Shown here piece by piece: positions 1 to 8,613 of a stretch of DNA of 64,000 nucleotides (positions are counted from its first letter, which is position 1; each line of letters opens with the position of its first letter). A program made the translations under genes and the position numbers. Below the pieces are notes generated by a model that saw only the letters and a program-made list of their open reading frames with translations, made no database searches and was not told the DNA's origin. Origin of the DNA: Actinomadura rubrisoli (GTDB lineage: Bacteria; Actinomycetota; Actinomycetes; Streptosporangiales; Streptosporangiaceae); contig NZ_SMKU01000002.1 of the NCBI RefSeq assembly GCF_004349215.1, positions 40,491-104,490 on the forward strand, read 5' to 3'.

Positions 1-2
1 AG

Positions 3-1847
3 TTCGATCAAACCGAGCTCGGCGGATACCTGAAGAGCGCTGAGGAGACGATCCGGCACATCGCGACGGTGTCACAGACCCCACCCCACAACCTCCTCGG
101 GCAGATGGCCAATTTGCCTCTGGCGCTCGACACGCCTGTTTTGTCACCCCACGGCCGTAGGGTGATGGGTGTGTTGAAGCCGGGTGATGAGGTATTTGCT
201 CCTGACGGAAGCGTGGTCAGAGTCAAGGCTGTGTCGCCGGTGTTCCACGACCACGAGTGCTATCGAATGCGGTTCGACGATGGTACTGAGGTGGTCGCTG
301 ACGCTCAGCACCGCTGGACGACGACGCACTTTGTGAACCCGGCCAATCCGTATGGCCCGGCAAGGCATCTCACGTGCCCGGAATGCGGTTGGGTTCCGCG
401 AGCCCGGAAGGCGCCAGCGCGTGGAGTCGCGCTCCACAGGTCCCGCTCGCACGGAATCTCCGCAGTGGCGGCGCCCAAGGGGGGTGCTCGCGAGACGTCG
501 GTTGTGACGACCGCCCAGATCGCTGCCAGCCTGCGCACGTCGATGGGGACGTACAACCACTTCATTCCGGTTGCCAAGCCATGGGACGGGCCTGAGCGGG
601 ACTACAGCATCGACCCGTATGCGCTGGGGGTCTTCCTTGGTGATGGCGACCATATCCACGGCGCGATCACCAGCCACAAAGATGACGCGGAGGAGATGGC
701 CGCTCACCTACGTGCCTGCGGCGAGTTCGTTGATGTCTGTCCCTATGCTGACGGCAGCGATAGGCGCTACATCCGGATCCGTAATGACCGGGAGCGTTGC
801 CCCTACGGTCACGAACGTCCCCGCGGAACGCGTTCGGACACTGCGCGGTGCCACGAGTGCCGACGCATACGTGACCGTGGCGACTCAGAGACTCGGATCA
901 GGGTCAACTCGACATTCAGATGGCGCTTCATGGCCCTGGACCTTCGACGGAACAAGCACATCCCGGAGGAGTACTTCCGTGGCTCCTTGAAGCAGCGCCT
1001 CGCCCTGCTCCAAGGGCTGATGGACACCGACGGGACTGTGAACCGCGGGCAAGGGTCGGTTGCAATCACCTTGCACGACGAGCGGCTGGCGCGCGACCTC
1101 TACCGGCTAGTCTGCTCTTTGGGGCACAAGGTAGTCCTCCGCGAACGCCCGTGGACGTCGAAGCAACTCGTTAAGTCGGGTATCTGCTGGCGTATGACAT
1201 GGGCAGCACCTGACATAGTCTTCCGCCTGGCGCGGAAGGTGGCGTTGCAGCGTACCGACTTCGGTGATGGTGACGGTGACGGGAAATCCAACAGCCCGTT
1301 CCGGCGCTACGTTGTCGCTTGCGACCTCATACCTTCGGTCCCAGTCCGCTGTATCACCGTGGACTCTGACGATCACCAGTTCTGTGTAACTGATTCCTTT
1401 GTCCCGACCTGCAACTCAGCTGAAGCTTTGAACGCCGCGCGTGACGGGTTGAACTCTAAGGTCGCCGAGCGGAAGAGCACGACGGGGGAGTCGCATGAGC
1501 AGACGCTTAGGCTCGCGTCGCTAGCTGCTGGGGACCAGGCGGGCTGGAGGGACACCGCAGCGCAGGTCGTGTGGCGCGACACTGAGTCCCGAAGCCTGGC
1601 GCAGACGGTTGATGCGCTCGGGAAGCTCGTGCAGATGCTGGGTGTACCTCCCGAGGTGCTCTGGGAGCGGATCCCGAACGTCACCCAGCAGGACGTGGAG
1701 CGGTGGAAGGCCGCGGCAGAGAAGGGTGACGCGATCGGCCAGCTCAACAAGATCGTCGCGAAGCAGACCGGTCGGGTCGCTGAGCTGACCGCAGCCGCGA
1801 CAAGCCCCGCGCCGGTGGCGGCGGCGAACGGTGCCGTCCCAGGCTGA
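3..1847 (+). CDS. Phage portal protein (SPP1 gp6-like), 5'-partial, interrupted by an intein
   Basis: The reading frame is open from base 3, so the true start lies upstream. The portal forms the ring at the capsid vertex through which DNA is packaged and which carries the tail. The N-extein ends in HNLLGQMANL and the C-extein starts SAEALNAARDGL; joined, they read like the usual portal core of SPP1 gp6-type proteins. The C-extein then has a helical stretch (KVAERKSTTGESHEQTLRLA) and a Trp-rich tail domain. Between the exteins is a 433-residue intein at 117-1415. The end overlaps the next gene by 17 bases, as in a packed head operon. The portal identity is from remembered family sequence, not a search. 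Confidence 0.85.
   Translation, partial: FDQTELGGYLKSAEETIRHIATVSQTPPHNLLGQMANLPLALDTPVLSPHGRRVMGVLKPGDEVFAPDGSVVRVKAVSPVFHDHECYRMRFDDGTEVVADAQHRWTTTHFVNPANPYGPARHLTCPECGWVPRARKAPARGVALHRSRSHGISAVAAPKGGARETSVVTTAQIAASLRTSMGTYNHFIPVAKPWDGPERDYSIDPYALGVFLGDGDHIHGAITSHKDDAEEMAAHLRACGEFVDVCPYADGSDRRYIRIRNDRERCPYGHERPRGTRSDTARCHECRRIRDRGDSETRIRVNSTFRWRFMALDLRRNKHIPEEYFRGSLKQRLALLQGLMDTDGTVNRGQGSVAITLHDERLARDLYRLVCSLGHKVVLRERPWTSKQLVKSGICWRMTWAAPDIVFRLARKVALQRTDFGDGDGDGKSNSPFRRYVVACDLIPSVPVRCITVDSDDHQFCVTDSFVPTCNSAEALNAARDGLNSKVAERKSTTGESHEQTLRLASLAAGDQAGWRDTAAQVVWRDTESRSLAQTVDALGKLVQMLGVPPEVLWERIPNVTQQDVERWKAAAEKGDAIGQLNKIVAKQTGRVAELTAAATSPAPVAAANGAVPG
117..1415 (+). other. Class 3-like intein with LAGLIDADG homing endonuclease inside the portal gene
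   Basis: The intein begins PLALDTPV and ends FVPTCN, followed by Ser+1. Aligning with inteins that start C-x-x-x-D-T puts Pro at position 1, so the usual Cys/Ser nucleophile is missing. Instead it has the three class 3 residues: Trp after the block B motif (ADAQHRW), Cys in block F (VRCITVDSDDHQF) and Thr in block G (VPTCN). Class 3 inteins use the block F Cys as first nucleophile. The penultimate residue is Cys rather than His. Two LAGLIDADG motifs, ALGVFLGDGD (about 617-646) and LLQGLMDTDG (about 1006-1035), mark a homing endonuclease. Two Cys/His clusters (CPECG...H...H near 375-450; CPYGH...CHEC near 800-860) look like zinc sites. Confidence 0.85.
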
Positions 1848-2880
1848 GCAGGCGGCGCTCACCGCCGCCTATGTCGCCGAGCAGAGGCTGCTGGCGGCGT
1901 CGCTGTCCCGTGACCTGGTGCTGCTTGTACGGCAGATCTTCAGCGTCGCTGATCCGGGGCAGTCGTGGCCGACGACGAAGCTGGCACTCGACACGCTTAT
2001 ACGGGAGCGGCGCCGCCAGTCAGCGAACCTGGCAGCGCGCTACTACGTCGACCTGCGGCAGCTGGCTGTCCCGCAGTCACCGCTGAGGCGCGAGGCGGCG
2101 ATCTACGAGGCGCGCAGGCGCCAGTTCCGACCAGAGGTGCGCGTGGATCCCGGAACGGGACTCGTACACACCCGGCTCGCGTCCGCCGCCGAAGTCTCGG
2201 AGGCGACTCGGACCATTGAGGCTCCTCTGCCTGAACAGCCTCGCCCAGAGGGTGCGCCTGCCGAACTGGACGGTTTCGCGGACATCAGCGAGGAAGACGC
2301 GTGGGCGGAACTGGAGAAAATCGCACCGATCACGCTTGAGGACATCGAAGAGCTCGACGAGGATCGGGTCGACGCGAACCTCAACGCCACGGGGGTCGCC
2401 TCCTACAAGAAGGCGATCCGGGCGGGGCAGCCCCCGGAGAGGGCCCGCGACACCATGGCGGTCAACCTGGCGGGGTCGGCGGCCACGCTGGCCCTTGAGG
2501 GCGGACGCGAAACCATCCGCAGCGCCGTCCTGGGCGACGACGAAGCCATCGGCTGGGCGCGTGTTACCGACGCCGACCCGTGTGCTTTCTGCGCGATGCT
2601 CGCTTCCCGCGGCGCCGTCTACCGGTCCAGGCAGACCGCGGGCGGGGCGAAGAACAAGCAGTTCGAGGGCGAAGGAATGTTCAAGTTCCACAATCATGAC
2701 GGCTGCTCCGCGGTCCCGGTCTTTGACGCCGATGATCCCGTCCTCGAGGAAGCCGAACGGCTGTACGACAAGTGGCTTGAGGTCACCCGCGCAGCTCCAG
2801 GCGAGAAGATGATCGACGCGTGGACGAAGTACTGGGATAACCGTGAAGACAAACCCAGACCCGAAACAGCCACCGGGTGA
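1831..2880 (+). CDS. Minor head / capsid morphogenesis protein (MuF-like, VG15 type)
   Basis: 349 residues from a GTG inside the portal end, which is the normal partner position for this family. The C-terminal third carries the typical signature: ARVTDADPCAFCAMLASRGAVY, then FHNHDGCSAVPVF, with paired Cys and HNHDGC suggesting a metal-bound fold. A long helical N-terminal half precedes it. MuF-like proteins sit inside the head near the portal and can carry C-terminal effector domains; no extra toxin domain is visible here. It overlaps the following kinase-like gene by 38 bases. Confidence 0.8.
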   Translation: MPSQAEQAALTAAYVAEQRLLAASLSRDLVLLVRQIFSVADPGQSWPTTKLALDTLIRERRRQSANLAARYYVDLRQLAVPQSPLRREAAIYEARRRQFRPEVRVDPGTGLVHTRLASAAEVSEATRTIEAPLPEQPRPEGAPAELDGFADISEEDAWAELEKIAPITLEDIEELDEDRVDANLNATGVASYKKAIRAGQPPERARDTMAVNLAGSAATLALEGGRETIRSAVLGDDEAIGWARVTDADPCAFCAMLASRGAVYRSRQTAGGAKNKQFEGEGMFKFHNHDGCSAVPVFDADDPVLEEAERLYDKWLEVTRAAPGEKMIDAWTKYWDNREDKPRPETATG

Positions 2881-3298
2881 ACGGATCCTGGTGTGCGGGC
2901 CGCCCGCGGCCGGGAAATCGACCTGGGTGCGCAGCCAGGCGCGTCCCGGTGACCAGGTCATCGACTTCGACGCGTTGTGTCGTACCCTCGGGTCCCGGTC
3001 GCATCACGATCACCCGCCGCACGTCCGTGCGCTCGCCAAGTCAATGCGCCGCAGCCTCGAAGAGCAGGCCACAACGCATCCCGGCCGCACGTTCGTGATC
3101 CGATCCCTCGCAGACCCTTCCGACCGCGCCGCCGTCGCTGAACGGCTCGGCGCCCGTGTGGTCATGTTCGCTGTCCCCGCTGCGGAGGCGCTTGAGCGCG
3201 CCCGCGGCGACAACCGGCCTGAGTGGACCGATCAGGCGATCCGTTCCTGGTGGGACCGGTACCGGCCGTCTCCGGCCGACGAATCACCCGAGACCTGA
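2843..3298 (+). CDS. P-loop kinase-like protein (AAA / nucleoside kinase fold)
   Basis: 151 residues, GTG start within the end of the previous gene. Residues 19-27 (GPPAAGKST) are a Walker A motif, followed by IDFDALC and an arginine-rich C-terminal half ending SWWDRYRPS. This matches small phage P-loop kinases that phosphorylate nucleosides or related substrates. Many actinophages carry such a gene between portal and scaffold genes. Substrate cannot be told from sequence. Confidence 0.7.
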   Translation: MKTNPDPKQPPGERILVCGPPAAGKSTWVRSQARPGDQVIDFDALCRTLGSRSHHDHPPHVRALAKSMRRSLEEQATTHPGRTFVIRSLADPSDRAAVAERLGARVVMFAVPAAEALERARGDNRPEWTDQAIRSWWDRYRPSPADESPET

Positions 3299-3425
3299 CG
3301 CGGCATCGCCTGCGTCTGGAGCCGTCCCGACGTGGGCGGTTTTTCATGCCCGGACGCCGACATGGCGCCGGGCCCGCAACACCACGCGGCCCCGGCATGG
3401 GGTCGGTCCCGACATGGGAGACGCA

Positions 3426-4046
3426 TTGTCCGAGAACGCCCCCGAGCCTGTCGCGCCCGCTGAACCGGCGCAGCCGGCAGAGCCCGCCACCGAGCCCGCG
3501 CCAGCACAACCCGGCGAGGTCGAGCAGCCGTCCACCGACCCCGGCAAGGGCGAGGAGAAGGACTGGGAGGCCGAGGCCGCCAAGTGGAAGAGCATGGCCC
3601 GCAAGCACGAAACCGAGGCCAAGAAGAACGCCACCGCGGCGCAGAAATACGCCGAGTGGGAGGACACCCAGAAGTCCGAGCAGCAGCGGCTTGCCGACAG
3701 GGTCGCCGCCGCTGAGGCCGAACGGGACGACGCTCGCCGCAGCCACGCCCAGCTCATGGCCGCGGCAACGCACAACGTCCCTCCGTCGCTCATCGACCGG
3801 ATCGGCGGATCGACTGCCGACGAGATCAACGAGTCGGCGGAGGCGCTGGCCGCTGAGATCACCCGCCTGGTGCAGGAACGCGCGTCTGGGATCGCTCCAG
3901 CGCCTGCACCGGCGCCGGAGCCCAAGTCGGCTCCGGCCGCGACGCGGCCAGTGGAATCGCTAACACCCGGTGCGCGACCGGCAAACGAGGCACCTGCTGA
4001 CCCCAACGAGGCGTTCCGCAGCTTCTTGACGAGCCGCCGCACCTGA
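3426..4046 (+). CDS. Capsid scaffolding protein
   Basis: About 206 residues, acidic and Ala/Glu/Pro-rich at the N-terminus, then a long charged helical region (WEAEAAKWKSMARKHETEA, later DRVAAAEAERDDARRSHAQL) typical of internal scaffolds, and a basic tail ending FLTSRRT. It sits directly before the major capsid gene, the standard position. I chose the TTG at 3426 because GGGAG lies five to eight bases upstream; an ATG at 3414 is the alternative and adds four residues. Scaffolds guide procapsid assembly and leave before maturation. Confidence 0.75.
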   Translation: MSENAPEPVAPAEPAQPAEPATEPAPAQPGEVEQPSTDPGKGEEKDWEAEAAKWKSMARKHETEAKKNATAAQKYAEWEDTQKSEQQRLADRVAAAEAERDDARRSHAQLMAAATHNVPPSLIDRIGGSTADEINESAEALAAEITRLVQERASGIAPAPAPAPEPKSAPAATRPVESLTPGARPANEAPADPNEAFRSFLTSRRT

Positions 4047-4123
4047 TCACTGACCGCAGCTACCGGATCCTGCATGCCACGGGGCCCGGGGCCGCTGCAT
4101 ACCTGAAAGTGAGGTAACGCCCC

Positions 4124-5086
4124 GTGGCCTACAACGACATCATCAGCCGGGACGCGTCCAACGACCCGCTGATCCCGACCCCGGTCTCCGCGCAGATCCT
4201 GCAGGAGATGCCGACCGAGTCGTTCATCCTGCAGCGGGCCGGCCAGGTCCGCATGTCCACAAAGTCTCAGCGGCAGCCGGTCCTGGACGTGCTTCCTCGC
4301 GCCTACTGGGTGTCGGGCGACACCGGCCTGAAGCAGACCAGCGCGGTCGACTGGAAGAACGTGACCCTGGTCGCCGAAGAACTCGCGGTGATCGTCCCGA
4401 TCCCCGAGGCATATCTCGACGACGCGCAGGTCCCAATCTGGGATGAGGTCCGACCCCGGATCGTGGAAGCGCTCGGCAAGGCGATCGACTCGGCCTGCCT
4501 GTTCGGAGTCGACAAGCCCTCCTCATGGCCGGCCGACATCTACTCCTCCGTGGTCGCGGCCGGTAACACGGTCCGGATCGGCACGGGAGAGGACTTCGGC
4601 GTCGACGTCGCAAACCTCGGCGAGAAGATCGCCAAGGACGGCTTCGCCGTCAACGGGTTCGCATCACGGCCTGGCCTGAAGTGGAAGCTGGTGGGGCTCC
4701 GTTCCACGGACGGGATCCCAATCTACCAGCCGGACCTGCAGAACGGCGGCGGCGGAAACCTATACGGATACGGCCTGTCGGAAGTCATCAACGGATCCTG
4801 GGACTCCGACGAGGCCGAACTGATCGCTGGCGACTGGTCCAAGTGCGTGATCGGCATGCGGCAGGACATGAGCTGGAAGACCTTCACCGAGGGCGTCATC
4901 TCTGACGCCGACGGCAAGGTCATCCTGAACCTCATGCAGCAGGACTCGATGGCGCTGCGAGTCGTCATGCGGCTGGGATACGCGACGTCCAACCCTGTGA
5001 CGGCGCTGAACACCGACGCCAACACTCGCTTCCCGTTCGGCGCGGTCCAGGCGGCCACCGCCGACAACGTCGCCGGCTCGGCCTGA
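4124..5086 (+). CDS. Major capsid protein (HK97 fold)
   Basis: 320 residues from GTG with a GAGGT ribosome site. The N-terminus (SRDASNDPLIPTPVSAQILQ) and the segment SVDWKNVTLVAEELAVIVPIPEAYLDD match HK97-type capsid proteins of actinophages; the central EALGKAIDSACLFG and the C-terminal VVMRLGYATSNPV are the usual spine-helix and P-domain strand regions. It builds the icosahedral shell. A hairpin follows the gene, separating it from the glycosyltransferase. Confidence 0.88.
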   Translation: MAYNDIISRDASNDPLIPTPVSAQILQEMPTESFILQRAGQVRMSTKSQRQPVLDVLPRAYWVSGDTGLKQTSAVDWKNVTLVAEELAVIVPIPEAYLDDAQVPIWDEVRPRIVEALGKAIDSACLFGVDKPSSWPADIYSSVVAAGNTVRIGTGEDFGVDVANLGEKIAKDGFAVNGFASRPGLKWKLVGLRSTDGIPIYQPDLQNGGGGNLYGYGLSEVINGSWDSDEAELIAGDWSKCVIGMRQDMSWKTFTEGVISDADGKVILNLMQQDSMALRVVMRLGYATSNPVTALNTDANTRFPFGAVQAATADNVAGSA

Positions 5087-5107
5087 CCCGACCGTCTTAC
5101 GATGCCC

Positions 5108-5147
5108 GCTGGGCGGCATGATCCTTCGCGGCCTCTCGCCGCCCAGC
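5108..5147 (+). terminator. Hairpin after the capsid gene
   Basis: A perfect 10-bp inverted repeat, GCTGGGCGGC (5108-5117) and GCCGCCCAGC (5138-5147), with a 20-base loop, lies in the 80-base gap after the capsid gene. There is no T-run, so it may be a partial terminator or an mRNA stability/processing hairpin that sets capsid expression above the downstream genes. Confidence 0.55.
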
Positions 5148-5166
5148 TGGCAGCGGGGAGGACAAC

Positions 5167-6162
5167 ATGCGGGTCATGGCGATGATCCCCGACTACCCGC
5201 CCCGCGGGGTCGGGTCATGGGTCATGACACACAACCTGCTGAGGGCACTGGTGGAGCGCGGCCACCAGGCCGACGTGGTTCTGTCGGCGGCCGATGGCGA
5301 CCCCTACGAGCTCGACGGAGTGCGGGTCTGGCCGCTGGTGGACAAGTCGGACCCGTTCCGATTCATTGACGACGCCCATGTCATCGTCGCGCACGTTGAG
5401 AGCGCAAGCCGGGCGCTGATGCTAGGAGAGATCCGCGGTGTGCCGGTCGCGCAGATCGCGCACAACGCCAACGCGTTCACTGAGGCGGCGCTGCGGAAAC
5501 GCCCGGCCAGCCTCACGGTGTTCAACTCTGTGCAGGTGTCGGAGAAGCTGGCGGGGCTGTGCTGCCGATCCATCATTGTGCGGCCACCCGTCCGCGCCGA
5601 GGACTACGAAACCGTCCCCGGCGGTGCCGTCACACTGATCAATCTCAGTGAAGACAAGGGCGCCGAGACGTTCTACCAGCTCGCCGAACGCCTCCCTAAG
5701 ACGGCGTTCTTGGGTGTCCGGGGAGGCTACGGCGTTCAGGTGCTCCCGCGCGGACCTGAGGACCTCCCGAACGTGGAGATCCTCGGACACGTCCGGCCGG
5801 ACCAGATGCGGGACCGGGTGTACGCCCGCACCCGGGTCCTGCTGATGCCGTCGGCTCACGAATCGTGGGGCCGCACCGGTGTGGAAGCGATGACCAGCGG
5901 CATTCCCGTGCTCGCGCATCCAGCTCCGGGACTGCGCGAGTCGCTCGGCGCCGCTGGCACATTCGTCGACCGCGACGACCTTGACGGTTGGGAGCGGTCG
6001 TTGCGGCTTCTGCTGGACGGGCGCCGCTGGCGTGCGGCGTCCCGGCGGGCGAAGGCGCGGGCAGTGGAACTCGACCCCACGGCGGACCTGGACCGGTGGT
6101 GCACCGAGATCGAAGCCCTCGGCCGGAGGAGGCTGCGTGTCCGCTCTCGCGTCGCAGGCTGA
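5167..6162 (+). CDS. Phage-encoded glycosyltransferase (GT-B fold, GT4-like)
   Basis: 331 residues, ATG with GGGGAGG upstream. The N-terminal half is a Rossmann-like domain (MRVMAMIPDYPPRGVGSWVM, typical GT4 start); the C-terminal half has the EX7E-type motif ESWGRTGVEAM and SGIPVLAHPAPGLRESLG, which bind the nucleotide sugar. It would transfer a sugar to an acceptor in the cytoplasm. Its place between the major capsid and head-tail connector genes, inside the structural operon and overlapping the next gene by 26 bases, suggests it decorates virion proteins; this is inference, since no acceptor is shown. Confidence 0.82.
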   Translation: MRVMAMIPDYPPRGVGSWVMTHNLLRALVERGHQADVVLSAADGDPYELDGVRVWPLVDKSDPFRFIDDAHVIVAHVESASRALMLGEIRGVPVAQIAHNANAFTEAALRKRPASLTVFNSVQVSEKLAGLCCRSIIVRPPVRAEDYETVPGGAVTLINLSEDKGAETFYQLAERLPKTAFLGVRGGYGVQVLPRGPEDLPNVEILGHVRPDQMRDRVYARTRVLLMPSAHESWGRTGVEAMTSGIPVLAHPAPGLRESLGAAGTFVDRDDLDGWERSLRLLLDGRRWRAASRRAKARAVELDPTADLDRWCTEIEALGRRRLRVRSRVAG

Positions 6163-6754
6163 CATTGAACGGCGCCTCGGACGGGGACTCACCGCGCCCG
6201 AGGCCGCACGAGTTGCTGCGCTTCTGGACGACGCTTCGGCGCTGGTCCGCGCCTACACAGGGCAGGCGTTCGAACTGGTCGAGGACGATGAGGTGGTGCT
6301 GCGCGCGTCCGGCGGGGCCATCGTCCTGCCGCAGCGGCCCGTTTCGGCGGTCTCGTCTGTGGTCGCGGTCGGAGGGTCTGAAGCCCTTCCCGACTTCACC
6401 GTTGTGGACTGGATGTTCGACGAGATCGACACGATCCGGATTGGTGAGGGTGCCTGCGTCATCAACCTGCCCGAGGTGTGGTGGGACGACGACGGCTACC
6501 CCGGCACTTACCGGGTCACCTACTCCCACGGCTACGCGGCGGTGCCCGGCGATGTGCTGAGCGTCGTGTGCGGGGTCCTGATGCGGTCTTTCGGGAACCC
6601 GCAAGGGTTGCGGAGCGAGACGGTCGGGTCGTACTCCATCACCTACGCGGTCCCCGCCACCGGCGAAGCCCTCGGCCTCAACCTGACCCGCTACGAGCAG
6701 AGGGCCCTGGACCGGTACCGGCGGAAGGCCGCCACGATCAGGGTGACCCGCTGA
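6137..6754 (+). CDS. Head-tail connector (adaptor) protein
   Basis: 205 residues. The GTG at 6137 is preceded by GGAGGAGG and overlaps the glycosyltransferase end. The N-terminus (SQADIERRLGRGLTAPEAARVAALLDDASALVRAYTG) is the helical pattern of gp6/gp15-type adaptors that dock on the portal; the C-terminus has a beta part (YRVTYSHGYAAVPGDV). It is followed by the other joining genes in the usual order. Confidence 0.75.
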   Translation: MSALASQADIERRLGRGLTAPEAARVAALLDDASALVRAYTGQAFELVEDDEVVLRASGGAIVLPQRPVSAVSSVVAVGGSEALPDFTVVDWMFDEIDTIRIGEGACVINLPEVWWDDDGYPGTYRVTYSHGYAAVPGDVLSVVCGVLMRSFGNPQGLRSETVGSYSITYAVPATGEALGLNLTRYEQRALDRYRRKAATIRVTR

Positions 6755-7068
6755 TGCTCGGCCCGCACACCGTCACGGTTCGACGCCCGGCAGGCAGGGA
6801 CGGGTGGGGGAACACTGTCGCCGGCGCCGCCGAGACCCCTGTCCCCGGATGCTTCTGGCAGCCGGTGTCGACCGATGAGCAGCTCAACGCCGCGGACACC
6901 GTCACCGTCGTCGCCCGGGTGTTCATGCCACCCGCAGCGGACGTGAAGGCCACTGACCGCATCCGGTTCGAGGGCCGCGACTACGCCATCGAGGGACGCC
7001 CCGAACTGCACCACACCCCAGCAGGCCCGCACCACTACGAGGTCAACCTCAAAGAGATCGAGGGGTGA
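6754..7068 (+). CDS. Head closure / stopper protein
   Basis: 104 residues, ATG overlapping the previous stop (TGATG). A small beta-rich protein (MLGPHTVTVRRPAGRDGWGN ... FEGRDYAIEGRPELHH) of the kind that closes the head beneath the adaptor ring. Assigned by size, strand pattern and position; sequence signal alone is modest. Confidence 0.68.
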   Translation: MLGPHTVTVRRPAGRDGWGNTVAGAAETPVPGCFWQPVSTDEQLNAADTVTVVARVFMPPAADVKATDRIRFEGRDYAIEGRPELHHTPAGPHHYEVNLKEIEG

Positions 7069-7072
7069 ACCG

Positions 7073-7387
7073 ATGGCCAGTGCCAAGATCCGCTACGAGA
7101 TGAACTTCGCGGGCCTCGGCAAGATCATGAGGGGGAAGCAGATGGAGGCGATGCTGCGCGGCGAAGCCCAGAAGGGCAAGCAGTACGCCGAACTCATCGC
7201 CCCCGTCGAGACCGGCGACTACAAGTCACGGTTCCGGGTGTCGTCGGCGCCACGCGGCGCCGGCCGGTGGGCAGACCGCGCCGCCGGCTACCTCCACAAC
7301 GACTCCGACCATGCCCTGCATGTGGAGTACACCGACGACTACCGGACCCTCGGTGTCGTCGCCAGCATCATCGAAACCGGCCTCTGA
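7073..7387 (+). CDS. HK97 gp10-like neck / tail completion protein
   Basis: 104 residues. Contains GEAQKGKQYAELIAPVETGDYKSRFRVSS, the pattern of HK97 gp10-type proteins (a helix, then a 'P-x-x-TG-x-Y/L' turn into strands). Acts at the head-tail junction. Separated by four bases from the stopper gene and by one base from the tail terminator gene. Confidence 0.7.
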   Translation: MASAKIRYEMNFAGLGKIMRGKQMEAMLRGEAQKGKQYAELIAPVETGDYKSRFRVSSAPRGAGRWADRAAGYLHNDSDHALHVEYTDDYRTLGVVASIIETGL

Positions 7388-7388
7388 C

Positions 7389-7781
7389 GTGCCGGTCCTC
7401 GCCGCGTGGCCACCCGCCGCGCGGATCGTCGGAGCGGTCGTCGACGACGTCGGAACGGTGGTCGGGGAGACCGGAACCGACCTCCTCGTCCTGCTGCAGG
7501 GCGGGCAGCGTGTGATCCGCGTCAGGCGGATCGGCGGCACCGACGACCGCGTCACTGACATCGCCCGGATCGACGTCCGCGTGTACGCGGTCGACCTGTC
7601 GAACGCGGAGGTCGGCTCGGAGTCAGTGCGGCAGTGCCTGCTGTCCGGGCCGGTCGCGACGGCCCATGGTGTCCTCGACCGCGCCGAGACCGAGGTCGGC
7701 CCGCAAGAGGTGCCGAGCCCGGACCCGGAGAACTACCGCGTCGTGTCCGCCACCTACCGGGTCAGCGTGCGACGCCGCTGA
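7389..7781 (+). CDS. Tail terminator protein
   Basis: 130 residues from a GTG at 7389, directly after the previous stop. The body (RIDVRVYAVDLSNAEVGSESVRQCLL ... ENYRVVSATYRVSVRRR) has the alternating strand-helix pattern of tail terminators, which cap the tail tube at the correct length. Placement immediately before the major tail gene supports the call. Confidence 0.68.
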   Translation: MPVLAAWPPAARIVGAVVDDVGTVVGETGTDLLVLLQGGQRVIRVRRIGGTDDRVTDIARIDVRVYAVDLSNAEVGSESVRQCLLSGPVATAHGVLDRAETEVGPQEVPSPDPENYRVVSATYRVSVRRR

Positions 7782-7816
7782 CCTTCTTCTCTCGACTAGG
7801 CCCGCCAGCCTGTCCA

Positions 7817-7832
7817 GCCCCGCAAGCGGGGC
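7817..7832 (+). terminator. Short GC hairpin before the major tail gene
   Basis: GCCCCGC (7817-7823), two-base loop, GCGGGGC (7826-7832): a perfect seven-base-pair stem in the 81-base gap between the tail terminator and major tail genes. Probably a weak terminator or processing hairpin. Confidence 0.5.
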
Positions 7833-7862
7833 CATTCGTGTCCCGCAAAGAGAGGGATCCTC

Positions 7863-8534
7863 GTGGCTGGTTCTGCCTACGACGACATTCAGCAGCGGAA
7901 CGCCGCGCTGATCTTCAAGGCCCTGCAGGGGTCGGTGTTCACCGCGCCGTCCACCGCAGCGGCCATCACCAACCTCACCGACTCCGGTGACAAGCTCCTG
8001 AAGGCGCTGCCCACCGGATACGAGGATGTCGGCTGGACGTCCGATGACGGCGCCCAGTTCGGCCGCGACGTCGACACTTCCGACATCACCGGCTGGGGCA
8101 GCGTGGAGCCGCTGCGGTCCGACGTCAACTCCGATGTGACGACGTTGCAGATCGCGTGCCTGGAGACCAAGAAGGCCACAATCGGGCTGTACACGGGCGC
8201 GGACATGGCCGCTGCGACCCCGGATCCTGTGTCCGGTGAGCTCAGCATCGAGAAGCCGGCCCGTCCCTCGTTCCGCTACTACCGGGTCATCGCGATTGCG
8301 GTGGACCTCACCGACGACGGCGAATACTACGTCGCACGGTTCCTCCCGCGCGCCCGCGTCACCGACTTCGATGAGCAGGCGATGCAGTCCAGCGACGACA
8401 GCCCTCTGACCTGGGCCGTCACCCTCACCTCGTACCAGGACGCCACGCTCGGCTACAGCGAGCGGTACATCTTCGGTGGGCCGGGCTGGGCGACGCGCTT
8501 GGCCTCGATGGGCTTCGACGCCCTCGCCAGCTGA
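7863..8534 (+). CDS. Major tail tube protein
   Basis: 223 residues, GTG start with AGAGAGGG upstream. Typical actinophage tube protein: YDDIQQRNAALIFKALQGSVFTAP at the N-terminus, a central GYEDVGWTSDDGAQFGRDVDTSDI loop, and a C-terminal beta sandwich with PLTWAVTLTSYQD. It polymerises into the tail tube. Flanked by hairpin, small protein and tail chaperone genes in canonical order. Confidence 0.85.
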   Translation: MAGSAYDDIQQRNAALIFKALQGSVFTAPSTAAAITNLTDSGDKLLKALPTGYEDVGWTSDDGAQFGRDVDTSDITGWGSVEPLRSDVNSDVTTLQIACLETKKATIGLYTGADMAAATPDPVSGELSIEKPARPSFRYYRVIAIAVDLTDDGEYYVARFLPRARVTDFDEQAMQSSDDSPLTWAVTLTSYQDATLGYSERYIFGGPGWATRLASMGFDALAS

Positions 8535-8613
8535 TCGTCGCGGCGGCCGGGCAGAGCTGGCGGGCCCCCGGCCGCCGCGACATCCAGGCCCGCCGCCGAG
8601 CCAGGAGAAGCCG

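Noticed and set aside
2843..3298. Toxin fused to or following the MuF-like protein
   Set aside because: The following gene is a separate P-loop kinase-like protein and the MuF C-terminus ends without an extra domain.
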